Positions 18,276 to 25,961 of a stretch of 64,000 nucleotides of DNA are shown here, one piece after another; positions within the stretch are counted from its first letter, which is position 1, and each line of letters opens with the position of its first letter. The position numbers were made by a program, and so were the translations under genes. The stretch spans positions 1-64,000 of the forward strand of contig CAWDVH010000001.1 in assembly GCA_963805705.1 (NCBI GenBank). Direction: 5' to 3'. The notes beneath the pieces were generated by a model. That model had not been told where the DNA came from. It made no database searches and was given only the letters and a program-made list of their open reading frames with translations. Source of the stretch: CAWDVH01 sp963805705. Lineage in GTDB: Bacteria > Actinomycetota > Actinomycetes > Streptosporangiales > Streptosporangiaceae.

Positions 18276-19076
18276 ATGATCCACATGAGCGAATCCCGTG
18301 AGCTACCGGTCGTGACATTGCGCGGCGGCAGCCAGATGCCGATGATCGGTTTCGGCACCTCGCCGATGCGCGGCCGCCAGGCCCGGACGGCCGTCGCCGC
18401 CGCGCTGGCCGCGGGCTACCGGCACGTGGACACGGCGACGATGTACGCCAACGAGGCCGAGGTGGGTCAGGCGCTGCACGACAGCGCCCTGGAGCGCAGC
18501 ACGGTATTCCTCACCACCAAGCTGCGGGCCTCGGACGCCGGCCGGGAGACAGCCGTGCTCCGCGCCTCGCTGCGGGCCCTGCGCACCGAGTACGTCGACC
18601 TGTGGCTGGTGCACTGGCCGCCGCCGCGCCCGCATGTCAGCCGGCAGGTATGGCACGAGTTCCTGGCGCTGCGCGATCAGGGCCTGGCCAGGGCGGTCGG
18701 CGTCAGCAACTACTCCCTGGCGCAGATTGACGACCTGATCAAGGAAACCGGCGAGGCTCCGGCGGTCAACCAGGTGCACTGGAACCCGCTGCGCTATGAC
18801 GCCGCGTTCGTGGCCGGCCACCGCGAGCGCGGCATCGCCCTGGAGGGCTTCAGCCCGCTGAGGGATACCGACCTCGGCAGTCCGGTGCTGGCCGCGATCG
18901 CGTCGGCGCACGGCGTCACTCCCGCGCAGGTGGTGCTGAGATGGCACCTTGAGCACCAGATCACGGTGATCCCTAAATCGGCCGATCCGGGCCGGATCGC
19001 CGCCAATATCGACCTGCTCGGCTTCACGCTGGATGCCGATGAGGTGACGCAGATCGACGGCATGTCGGCCCGCTAG
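18276..19076 (+). CDS. aldo/keto reductase
   Basis: A 266-residue NADPH-dependent aldo/keto reductase with a TIM-barrel fold. The catalytic tetrad is visible: Asp52 and Tyr57 in HVDTATMYANE, Lys82 in LTTKL and His113 in LVHWPPP. Later signatures are VGVSNYSLAQID, NQVHWNPLRY and the cofactor loop VIPKSADPGRI. The Met-Ser start at 18285 is an alternative to 18276. It probably reduces an aldehyde, fitting the formaldehyde dehydrogenase nearby, but the real substrate is unknown. Confidence 0.92.
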   Translation: MIHMSESRELPVVTLRGGSQMPMIGFGTSPMRGRQARTAVAAALAAGYRHVDTATMYANEAEVGQALHDSALERSTVFLTTKLRASDAGRETAVLRASLRALRTEYVDLWLVHWPPPRPHVSRQVWHEFLALRDQGLARAVGVSNYSLAQIDDLIKETGEAPAVNQVHWNPLRYDAAFVAGHRERGIALEGFSPLRDTDLGSPVLAAIASAHGVTPAQVVLRWHLEHQITVIPKSADPGRIAANIDLLGFTLDADEVTQIDGMSAR

Positions 19077-19284
19077 CGGCAGTGACGGCCCGCCGGGCGC
19101 GGCGCGGCGGCGCGCCGGGTACACCGGCGGGCAAACGCTCCGAGAACGGGAGCAAAGACTCTTGTCCGGGCCGGGCGAATCGCGGTTCAATTGTCGGGAC
19201 CCGGCCGATAAGCGTGAAAAGAGCTGACCTGCCGGAGCACGGTTACAGGCAACAGAGGTACCGGCGACGGAAAGGGCAGATGCG

Positions 19285-19734
19285 ATGACCGACGAAGGCG
19301 AAGGACCCGAGGTTGTGGTGGCGGGCTTTGACGGCTCGCACGAGTCGTCAGGGGCACTGAGCTGGGCATGCCGCTATGCCGCGGCGACGGGCGCGACATT
19401 GCGGGTCGTTACGGCCTGGCATGACCGGACCGGGGTCGGGGGGCCGGCGCCGATCGGGCTGACGCCGGACGAAGTCGGCGGGGATATCAACCGGCGGATA
19501 CGCGACGAGCTGGCCGAGGCCGTCACCAAGGCGTGGCCGGACGCGCCGGCTGGCCGGGTGGAGACCAAGATCGACCAAGGCCACCCGGCTCAGGTGCTGG
19601 TCGATGAGTCGGAGCACGCCAACCTGCTCGTGGTCGGGAGCCGAGGGCACGGCGGGTTCGCTCGAACGCTGGTCGGCTCGGTGAGCACCCACTGCGTGAA
19701 CCACGCATTCTGCCCGGTCGTCGTCGTCCGCTAG
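19285..19734 (+). CDS. universal stress protein (UspA family)
   Basis: A 149-residue single-domain UspA protein. The N-terminal strand VVVAGFDGSHESSGALSWA and the C-terminal ATP-binding loop VVGSRGHGGFARTLVGSVS (G-2x-G-9x-G-S/T pattern) mark an ATP-binding member. ATG 19285 is preceded by GGAAAGGG at 19269-19276. Its stop overlaps the stop of the convergent XRE gene within a shared CTAG. In actinobacteria such proteins accumulate in hypoxia or stationary phase; no clear control site was found in the 208-bp gap upstream. Confidence 0.93.
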   Translation: MTDEGEGPEVVVAGFDGSHESSGALSWACRYAAATGATLRVVTAWHDRTGVGGPAPIGLTPDEVGGDINRRIRDELAEAVTKAWPDAPAGRVETKIDQGHPAQVLVDESEHANLLVVGSRGHGGFARTLVGSVSTHCVNHAFCPVVVVR

Positions 19735-20218
19735 GGCCGGAGCATGCTCCGGTAGACGGCCAGCAGCGCCGCCTTCTCCTGGTCGTCCAGCCGCTCGTCC
19801 GCGCCGATGGCTTCCTCCACCGACGCGGGCAGCGGCGGGGCCGGCGGCCGGCGGCGGCATGTGGGGGATGGCCATTGGCAGTACCGGCGCTCGCGGTATC
19901 GGGACTCGCGGTTTCGCCGCTGGCGGCATCGGCGCTCGGGGCACCGCTGTTCGCGGCCTCCGCGCGGACGGCATCCGGCAGTGCATCGAGCAGGCCCGCC
20001 TGGGCCAGCAGCATCTCGGCGGATACGTTCAGCGCCCCGGAGAGCAGCTTGAGCACCCGGACGGAGGGCTGGTGCATGCCGCGCTCAAGCTGGCTGAGAT
20101 AGGGATTGGACAGGCTGCTGAGCTCGGCCAGCTGGCGGAGCGAGAGGTTCGCGAGCTTTCGCTGGCTGCGGATGAAGGCCCCGAGTGCCTCCATCTGGGC
20201 ATCCCATTGATCCGTCAT
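19731..20218 (-). CDS. XRE-family helix-turn-helix regulator, reading frame disrupted near 3' end
   Basis: Starting at ATG 20218 (AGGAGA just upstream) the protein has an intact XRE DNA-binding domain in residues about 11-66: RSQRKLANLSLRQLAELSSL then SNPYLSQLERGMHQPSVRVL. It continues through an Ala/Ser-rich linker, then the frame turns into arginine-rich nonsense after GHPPHAAAGRR. In the shifted frame the expected tail LPASVEEAIGADERLDDQ..KAALLAVYRSMLRP appears and stops at 19731, overlapping the convergent UspA stop. The gene length from start to that stop is one base short of a multiple of three, so one base is missing, probably in the C-run near 19863-19875. Either a sequencing/assembly error or a real frameshift. 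The product probably controls itself or the phasin-like gene upstream. Confidence 0.8.
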
Positions 20219-20394
20219 CTTTTTCTCCTGGCCAGCTGAGCCGCGCATGTGCTCAGTATCGCAAGCACCGTGATCAGCGCAAGAACCGTGATCAGCGCAA
20301 GAAACCACGATTGCGCGGCGAACCGCACTGGGCTCGCCGCGCACCGGGGTTTACTTCATCGCGCTTTACTTCTTCGCGGGTATTACTTCGCGGG

Positions 20395-20721
20395 TTACTT
20401 CTTCGCCGCGGCGCCGTTCTTCCTGGCCGGGGCGTCATCCTTGCCGCCGAGCACCGGGGTGGTCGCCTTCACTACGTCCTCGGCGAACTTCCGCTGGCTG
20501 GCCAGCAGCTGCTCGGCGAAGTCGTAGGCGTTCGCGATGAGCTCCTGCGGCTTGGGAAGCCGGTGGGCGAAGGGAACGTTCACATCAGGCAGGGACGGCG
20601 CGACCGACTGGACCGCGGTGGCCCAGGTCTGGATCGCCTCGACCACAGCGGCCTGGCTCTTGCGGACAGTGTTCAGGATCTCTTCCTGCAGGTCCTGGCC
20701 TGCCGTACGGGACTGGGTCAT
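20395..20721 (-). CDS. phasin-like / conserved small protein with Lys-Ala tail
   Basis: A 108-residue mainly helical protein (LQEEILNTVRKSQAAVVEAIQ; ELIANAYDFAEQLLASQRKF) ending in a Lys/Ala-rich tail (PARKNGAAAKK). Helical phasins of polyester or lipid granules and HbhA-like proteins look similar; the family is common in actinobacteria next to an XRE regulator, as here (about 175 bp upstream of it on the same strand). A lipid-droplet coat is an attractive idea because the neutral-lipid operon lies 1.1 kb away, but it is inference. GAGGAGAAGAA immediately precedes the ATG, and a strong promoter with an inverted repeat lies upstream. Confidence 0.75.
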   Translation of the reverse strand: MTQSRTAGQDLQEEILNTVRKSQAAVVEAIQTWATAVQSVAPSLPDVNVPFAHRLPKPQELIANAYDFAEQLLASQRKFAEDVVKATTPVLGGKDDAPARKNGAAAKK

Positions 20722-20749
20722 TTCTTCTCCTCAGGTTTGCGTCTTGCTA

Positions 20750-20781
20750 ACTATAGTGAGCAAATCTGATTGATTTGTCAA
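20750..20781 (-). promoter_or_regulatory. promoter with inverted repeat upstream of phasin-like gene
   Basis: On the minus strand a perfect -35 TTGACA (complement of 20776-20781) is followed by TATAGT (complement of 20750-20755); the spacer to TATAGT is 20 bases, so the true -10 may be the overlapping CACTAT. The inverted repeat CAAATC-N5-GATTTG (20761-20777) lies in the spacer, where a bound repressor would block polymerase. The XRE regulator downstream is the obvious candidate. Confidence 0.6.
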
Positions 20782-20812
20782 GCAGAGCGGGCGCGATAGG
20801 GCCGCCGGGCGG

Positions 20813-20826
20813 GTGATGTGCGTCAC
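20813..20826. promoter_or_regulatory. GTGA-N6-TCAC Crp/FNR-like site
   Basis: GTGATGTGCGTCAC matches the core of Crp-family operators. It lies about 92 bp upstream of the phasin-like gene start, a position compatible with activation. One match of eight fixed bases is weak evidence. Confidence 0.35.
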
Positions 20827-20984
20827 GTAAGGCCGCCGCAGCCTGGCCAGGGGGCGATCTGCCGGTCCTTGGGATCAAGCCAGAGGCCTGCTCGGGACGG
20901 GCGCCTCAGCCGGTACTCCCTCTGAGTTCCGGCCGGTCACGCGACCGGCCCAGGCAGCAGAAGCGCCGGACCAGCCCGGCCGAT

Positions 20985-21010
20985 GAGGCAAACGTGACCT
21001 GCTAGGGCAC
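20985..21010. repeat. direct repeat, left copy
   Basis: A 26-bp segment (GAGGCAAAC..., ending CTAGGGCAC) repeated at 21824-21849 with 3 differences. The two copies flank the TPR fragment. Confidence 0.6.
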
Positions 21011-21115
21011 GGGGTACCGCGAACTGGCCACCTCGCCTGGTGAGCGCCCGAATAGGCTGCCGGTCATGACATTCCCGCCGGGCCGGCGGCGCTGTGCGCA
21101 GCGGCCGACGAGGCA

Positions 21116-21811
21116 TTGACCGAGGCCTCGTTCTGCACCGGGGGGTTCGCGGCGGCGGAGCGGCTCTTCGCGCAGGCGCAGGCGCTGGCCGCGGGAGCGG
21201 GCGACCGGGCCGGTGAGGCCTTCGCCATCGGCGGTCTGGGGCTGGCGCATCATTACCGCAATATTGGCCAGCTGGTTGCCGGGGTGGCGCTGGCCGAGAC
21301 CGACGTGGCCGCCGAAGAGGATCTGATGCGCCGGGCGCTGGCCATCTGGCAGGAAACCGGCGACGCGGCTGGCACCGCGCGGGGGCTGTTCGGCATGAGC
21401 CTGGTATTCCAGGTGCTGCGCCGCGACTGGGACGCCGGGATGCCGTACTTGTGGCAGTCGTTCGGCCTGGCTGAGGCGGTGGAGGAAAGCGGCGACCTGT
21501 ACGGGCGCTCGGAGATTCACCGGCACGTGGGGTTTTACTACCTGGCGGAGGATGTCCGGCCCCAGGAGGCGGTGCGCCAGCTTGGGTACTCGCTGGCCCT
21601 GCGGGAGAGGCTGGACGATCCGCGGCGGCTGCCCAGTGCGCTGGTCGCGCTGGGCGAGGCGGAGATGGCCGCAGGGAATCCGCGGCATGCCGTCGGCCTG
21701 CTGAGCCGGGCGGTGACCCTGGCCCGCGAGGCAAGCCTGCTTACGTGGCGCGTTCAAGACGCGGAGCAGAATCTGCGTCGGGCCGAGACGGCCCTGCCCG
21801 CGGCAGGCTAG
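21116..21811 (+). CDS. TPR-repeat protein, probably 5'-truncated
   Basis: A frame of 231 residues made of helical TPR-like repeats: GGFAAAERLFAQAQALAAGA, AEEDLMRRALAIWQETGD, YLWQSFGLAEAVEESGDLYG and AVGLLSRAVTLAREAS. These are typical of the C-terminal part of AfsR/SARP or LAL-type regulators, where they follow an ATPase domain. No ATG or GTG start exists in frame before the stop at 21053; the first start is TTG 21116 and has no ribosome binding site. I think it is the surviving tail of a larger regulator rather than an independent gene, but an atypical start cannot be excluded. Near-identical 26-bp repeats lie on both sides. Confidence 0.5.
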   Translation: MTEASFCTGGFAAAERLFAQAQALAAGAGDRAGEAFAIGGLGLAHHYRNIGQLVAGVALAETDVAAEEDLMRRALAIWQETGDAAGTARGLFGMSLVFQVLRRDWDAGMPYLWQSFGLAEAVEESGDLYGRSEIHRHVGFYYLAEDVRPQEAVRQLGYSLALRERLDDPRRLPSALVALGEAEMAAGNPRHAVGLLSRAVTLAREASLLTWRVQDAEQNLRRAETALPAAG

Positions 21812-21823
21812 CCGGAGCACGAC

Positions 21824-21849
21824 GAGGCAGACCTGACCTGCTACGGCAC
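21824..21849. repeat. direct repeat, right copy
   Basis: The partner of 20985-21010: 23 of 26 bases are identical, in the same orientation, about 840 bp apart. Confidence 0.6.
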
Positions 21850-21859
21850 TAGTTCGCAG

Positions 21860-22873
21860 TCACGCGACCTGAGGCTGGGCCTCTTCCTGGCTCGCGAAGG
21901 CGGCCGCCGAGGTGCGCAGCGAGGTCTCCAGGACCCTCTCGCGCCGCCGCGGGTCCATGAGATTGGCGCCCATTACGGTCAGGTCCTCGGGTCCCGGCGT
22001 GAGCACGGTGACCTTGATGCCCGCCGAGCGCAGCGCCTGGACCTCGCGCAGCAGCGCGAGGGTGAGCAGCCGCCGGAACTGCCGCTCGAACCGCTCAAGC
22101 GGCATACGCGGGCGGTCGGCCACGATGCTCGCCATCGGCGCGAGCACGTAGATCTCATCGAGGTCGGCCCTGGCCAGCACGCCGAGCGAGGTCGGGGACC
22201 GCACCCCGCCATCGACGTAGCGGCGCCCCCCGATCACGGCCGGCTCGTACCAGCCAGGGATGGAGCACGAGGCGACAACGGCCTCAGCCAGCCGGGCCGG
22301 CGGGGCACCCTCCCGGCCGAAGATCACGCGCCGTCCCGAGTCGTAGTCGACGGCGACGATCCAGGTCTGGCCGTCGACCCAGTCCGGCAGCGGCCGGTCC
22401 AGCCCCGCGGGCGACTGGGCACGGGAGTGCAGATCGCCCACCATGGCCCTCAGGGCCGCGTGGCGCGCGCGGCCGCGCGGCAGCCACGCGCTGGCGCCGA
22501 CCCACGGCGGGACCCGGTGGGGCGTCAGCAGCGCGGCCAGCATCAGCCGCGGCGAGCCGACCCCCCAGTGCGGTGGCGGCGGCCACGGGCCGTCATTGAT
22601 TTCTCCCGCGCCGGCGATCTCCGGCGCGCCCGCGGCCTGCCCGCCCTGGGCCGCGACTAGCTCGTCGATGCTCGCGCCGCAGCGAAGCGCCGCGGCCAGC
22701 ACGCTGCCCGCGCTGGTCCCGACGATCAGGTCGACGTCATTGACCGGGCATGGCAGGCGTTCCTGCACCGATGGCAGCGCACCCGTCATCCAGGCCGCGC
22801 CCAGGACCCCGCCCGCGCCCAGCACCAGCCCTACCCGTGGGCGCGAGCCCCCGGCCACCCGTTCAGGACCCAT
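21860..22873 (-). CDS. patatin-like phospholipase
   Basis: A 337-residue patatin-family acyl hydrolase with a Ser-Asp dyad. The oxyanion motif is GLVLGAGGVLGAAW (about residues 15-28), the nucleophile Ser54 sits in VGTSAGSV and the catalytic Asp221 in YVDGGVRSP. It should release fatty acids from phospholipids or acylglycerols. It is the last gene of a minus-strand set (alpha/beta hydrolase, acyl-CoA ligase, WS/DGAT, then this one after 107 bases), which suggests turnover of stored neutral lipid or supply of acyl chains. No signal peptide, so cytosolic or membrane-associated. Confidence 0.9.
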   Translation of the reverse strand: MGPERVAGGSRPRVGLVLGAGGVLGAAWMTGALPSVQERLPCPVNDVDLIVGTSAGSVLAAALRCGASIDELVAAQGGQAAGAPEIAGAGEINDGPWPPPPHWGVGSPRLMLAALLTPHRVPPWVGASAWLPRGRARHAALRAMVGDLHSRAQSPAGLDRPLPDWVDGQTWIVAVDYDSGRRVIFGREGAPPARLAEAVVASCSIPGWYEPAVIGGRRYVDGGVRSPTSLGVLARADLDEIYVLAPMASIVADRPRMPLERFERQFRRLLTLALLREVQALRSAGIKVTVLTPGPEDLTVMGANLMDPRRRERVLETSLRTSAAAFASQEEAQPQVA

Positions 22874-22980
22874 CAGGACCTCCGGAGCCCGCAGCCGCCG
22901 GCGCTCGCCTGACGAGGTGCCGCCGGGGTTGTTATGCCATCATCGCACGGCCTAACACGACGGGCGGCGCAGGCACGCGG

Positions 22981-24387
22981 TCATGACGCGGGAGCGGCAC
23001 GCCGCTTACGCGGGGGCTTGCTCCGGAGCTCGGCCAGTCCGCGCTTGATTCCCTCGGTCAGCACATCCAGGTCAGGCGTGGAGTTGTAGTCGGCGGTGAT
23101 ACCGAAGGACAGCCGGTCCAGGTAAGAGAAGATCGCGACCCCGATCCGCATGCTGTTGCCGATCGGCACGTAGGGGTAGACCTCCACCATCTGGCGGCCG
23201 AGAACGAACAGCGGGATAGGCGGTCCCGGCACGTTGGTGGTCACCGTCTGGACCAGCGGCTGCGGGAGCCTGAACGCCGAGCGCGAGCCGAGCGCGAGCA
23301 GCGTTGGCGAGGCGAACCCGAGCATCTGCGTGAGGACCTGGGCACCGACCGCCTGGTCGGTCTGCTTGAGATTGTCCATCTGGTCGCGCAGCAGGGTCAG
23401 CCGCCGCAGCGGATCAGGCTCCCCCACCGGCAGGTTGGCCAGGACCGCCGACACGCGGTTGGTGATCGTCCCACCTACGTCGTCCTCGCGGCGGACCGAG
23501 ACCGGGACCAGCGTGCGCACCACCAGCCCGTCGATGAGTTCGCCACGTGCCTCCAGCAGGTCGCGGAAACCGCGGGTGACCGCGGCGAGCAGCACGTCAT
23601 TGACCGTGCCGCCCCGGTCATGGCGGATCTTCTTCACCTCGCCGAGACTGGCCGTCGTCCAGGCCCACCTGCGGTGCGGGCCGATCGGGCCGTTCAGGGA
23701 CTGGGCCGAGGGCATGACGAGCCGCCGGGCGCTGCCGGTCAGGCCGCGGCCGAAATCCAGCAGGTCACCCGGCGCCTGCAGCCACGGACGCAGGAAACCT
23801 GGCGCGCTCCCCAGCTGCCTGAGCGACCAGGTCACGGTGTCATACACTCCGTCGGCCAGCAGGCGCACCACATCCGGCTCCGGCTCGGGCTCCCATTTCA
23901 CGGGTACCGGCGGCTCGGCGTCGGCGCTCAGGTCGAACAGCGCCGTCATCAGGTCATTGCCGCCCATGCCATCCACCATCGCGTGGTGCACCTTCGAGAG
24001 GATCGCCCAGCGGCCGCCCTCGATCCCCTCCAGCAGCCAGAGCTCCCACAGCGGCCGGGCGCGGTCCAGCCGCTGGGCGAAGACCCTGGCGGCCAGGTTG
24101 CGCAGCTGCTCGTCACTGCCGGGCGACGGGATCGCGGCGTGGCGGACGTGATAGCCGAGCTCGAACTGCTCGTCATCCGCCCAGACCGGGCGGAACAGCT
24201 GCAGCGGCATGGACCGCACAATCTGGCGGTAGCGCGGCACGAGCGGGAGCTTGGCCGCGAGCAGCTTGATGACGTCCTCGTACGCCGGCGCCGGGCCCTC
24301 GAACACCGCGAGCGAGCCGATATGCATCGGGACGTTCTCGTGCTCGACAAAGAAAAACTCAGCGTCAAGCGTGGTCATTCGCTCCAT
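22981..24387 (-). CDS. wax ester synthase/diacylglycerol acyltransferase (WS/DGAT)
   Basis: A 468-residue bifunctional acyltransferase that makes triacylglycerol from diacylglycerol and acyl-CoA, or wax ester from fatty alcohol. The catalytic motif HHxxxDG is present as HHAMVDG at 134-140. N-terminal TTLDAEFFFVEHENVPMHIGSLAVFEG and C-terminal TNVPGPPIPLFVLG and EVYPYVPIGNSMRIGVAIFSY, here given in pieces, are diagnostic. GAGGAA precedes ATG 24387. The acyl-CoA ligase ends only 26 bases upstream, so its product would feed this enzyme directly. Actinobacteria store triacylglycerol in cytosolic lipid bodies. Confidence 0.95.
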   Translation of the reverse strand: MERMTTLDAEFFFVEHENVPMHIGSLAVFEGPAPAYEDVIKLLAAKLPLVPRYRQIVRSMPLQLFRPVWADDEQFELGYHVRHAAIPSPGSDEQLRNLAARVFAQRLDRARPLWELWLLEGIEGGRWAILSKVHHAMVDGMGGNDLMTALFDLSADAEPPVPVKWEPEPEPDVVRLLADGVYDTVTWSLRQLGSAPGFLRPWLQAPGDLLDFGRGLTGSARRLVMPSAQSLNGPIGPHRRWAWTTASLGEVKKIRHDRGGTVNDVLLAAVTRGFRDLLEARGELIDGLVVRTLVPVSVRREDDVGGTITNRVSAVLANLPVGEPDPLRRLTLLRDQMDNLKQTDQAVGAQVLTQMLGFASPTLLALGSRSAFRLPQPLVQTVTTNVPGPPIPLFVLGRQMVEVYPYVPIGNSMRIGVAIFSYLDRLSFGITADYNSTPDLDVLTEGIKRGLAELRSKPPRKRRAAPAS

Positions 24388-24413
24388 GGCCCACTTTTCC
24401 TCGTGCCGTGCCG

Positions 24414-25931
24414 TTACCGGGGGATCAGCTCATCTTTCAGGACCTTGCCCAGGGAATTCTTGGGCAGCTCGTCGCGGAACTCGATCACCCGCGGGTACTT
24501 GTAGGCGGCCATGCGCTCCTTGCCGTAGGCGATCAGCTCGCTGTCCTGCAGCTCGGCGCCCGGCCGCAGCACCACGACCGCCATGACCTCCTCGCCCAGC
24601 CGGTCATCCGGAATGCCGAGGACGGCAACTTCGGCGACCGCCGGATGGGCGTGCAGCACGTCCTCGATCTCTCTCGGGTACACGTTGTACCCGCCCCGGA
24701 TGATGAGCTCCTTCTTGCGGCCGACGATGAACAGGAAGCCGTCCTCGTCGAGGTAGCCGAGATCGCCGGTGTGCAGCCAGTCGCCGGTGAAGACCTCGGC
24801 GGTGGCCTCCGGATTGTTCAGGTAGCCCTTCATGACGTGCAGCCCGCTGGTGACCACCTCGCCCACGTTGTCCTTTCCGGGCGGCAAGGCGTTCCCGTCG
24901 TCGTCCCAGACCTGCGTCTGCGTTCCCCAGATGGGCTTGCCGACGCTGTAGGCCCGGCGCTCGGTCTCGCTGCGGTTGAACGTCGTCGTGGACGCCGTCT
25001 CCGTCATCCCGTAGCCCTCCAGGATCACGACGCCGAAGCGCTCCTCGAAGGCATCCAGGACCGGCGCGGGTATCGAGGCGCCTCCGGAGATCGCGACCCG
25101 GAGCGAGGAGATGTCGTAGCTGTCCAGGTCGGGGGATGACAGCAGGGCGACGAACATCGTGGGTACGCCCTCGAAGACGCTCGCCCGGTCGCGCTGGATG
25201 GCGGCGAGGACGACGGCGGGTTCGAAGCGCGGGATGAGCGACATCGTGCAGCCGAACCGCACGCAGAGGTTCAGGATGCTGGACAGGCCGAAGACGTGGA
25301 AGAGCGGGAGCACCGTGATGACGACATCCTCGGGCTTGATGTCAAAAAGGCGCCCGGGGATATCGGCGTTCATGTACAGCTGCAGGTGGGTCAGCTCGGC
25401 GCCCTTAGGGCGGCCGGTCGTACCCGAGGTGTACACCATGACCGCGGTGTCGGTCACGTCCCGGCGGGCGAGCACGGGCCCGCGGGCCGCACCGGCCAGG
25501 AGCCGTTCGAACGGCAGGCCGCCGGCCGCGTCCTCGGCGTGCCCGACGGCATAGATCTCGGTCACTCCGGCCTCGGCCGCGCCCTTGGCCGCCTCGCCCA
25601 TGAGGGGCTCCCAGGTGATCAGGATCCGCGCGCCCGAATCCGAGAGGTGAAATGCCACCTCTGGCGCCTTGAGCATCACGTTCAGCGGCACGACCACGCA
25701 GCCGGCCTTCAGGATCCCGAAGTAGGCAATCAGGAACTGGGCAATATTCGGCAGCTGCACCGCCACCACGTCCGCAGGCTGCAGGCCCGCCGATTCCAGG
25801 CCGGCCGCCAGCCGGTCGGACAGCTCGTCTAGCTCGCGGTAGCTCAGCTGGCCGCCGTCAAAGACGACCGCGGGCTTGCCCGGCGAGGCCGATGCCGTTT
25901 CACGCAGGATGACCGCGAGGTTGAAATTCAT
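24414..25931 (-). CDS. long-chain fatty acid-CoA ligase (AMP-dependent)
   Basis: A 505-residue acyl-CoA synthetase of the ANL superfamily. It adenylates a fatty acid and transfers it to coenzyme A. Core motifs: A3 MVYTSGTTGRPKG near 166-178, A5 VILEGYGMTETAS, A7 DWLHTGDLGYLDEDG, A8 GRKKELIIRGGYNVYPREIE, and the C-terminal lysine motif PKNSLGKVLKDEL. ATG 25931 is preferred over the adjacent GTG because AAGGAG lies seven bases before it. It lies between the alpha/beta hydrolase (30 bases upstream) and WS/DGAT (26 bases downstream) in one operon and probably activates fatty acids for TAG or wax synthesis. Confidence 0.95.
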   Translation of the reverse strand: MNFNLAVILRETASASPGKPAVVFDGGQLSYRELDELSDRLAAGLESAGLQPADVVAVQLPNIAQFLIAYFGILKAGCVVVPLNVMLKAPEVAFHLSDSGARILITWEPLMGEAAKGAAEAGVTEIYAVGHAEDAAGGLPFERLLAGAARGPVLARRDVTDTAVMVYTSGTTGRPKGAELTHLQLYMNADIPGRLFDIKPEDVVITVLPLFHVFGLSSILNLCVRFGCTMSLIPRFEPAVVLAAIQRDRASVFEGVPTMFVALLSSPDLDSYDISSLRVAISGGASIPAPVLDAFEERFGVVILEGYGMTETASTTTFNRSETERRAYSVGKPIWGTQTQVWDDDGNALPPGKDNVGEVVTSGLHVMKGYLNNPEATAEVFTGDWLHTGDLGYLDEDGFLFIVGRKKELIIRGGYNVYPREIEDVLHAHPAVAEVAVLGIPDDRLGEEVMAVVVLRPGAELQDSELIAYGKERMAAYKYPRVIEFRDELPKNSLGKVLKDELIPR

Positions 25932-25961
25932 CACTTCGCTCCTTTCCCTGGCACACGCAGA

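Noticed and set aside
19150..19200. DosR-like box (GACTCTTGTCC) upstream of the universal stress protein
   Set aside because: Only a partial match to the mycobacterial consensus, without the flanking GGG/CCC symmetry.
20937..21734. Minus-strand 265-codon frame opposite the TPR fragment
   Set aside because: Proline/arginine-rich shadow with no domain; the plus strand shows regular TPR helices.
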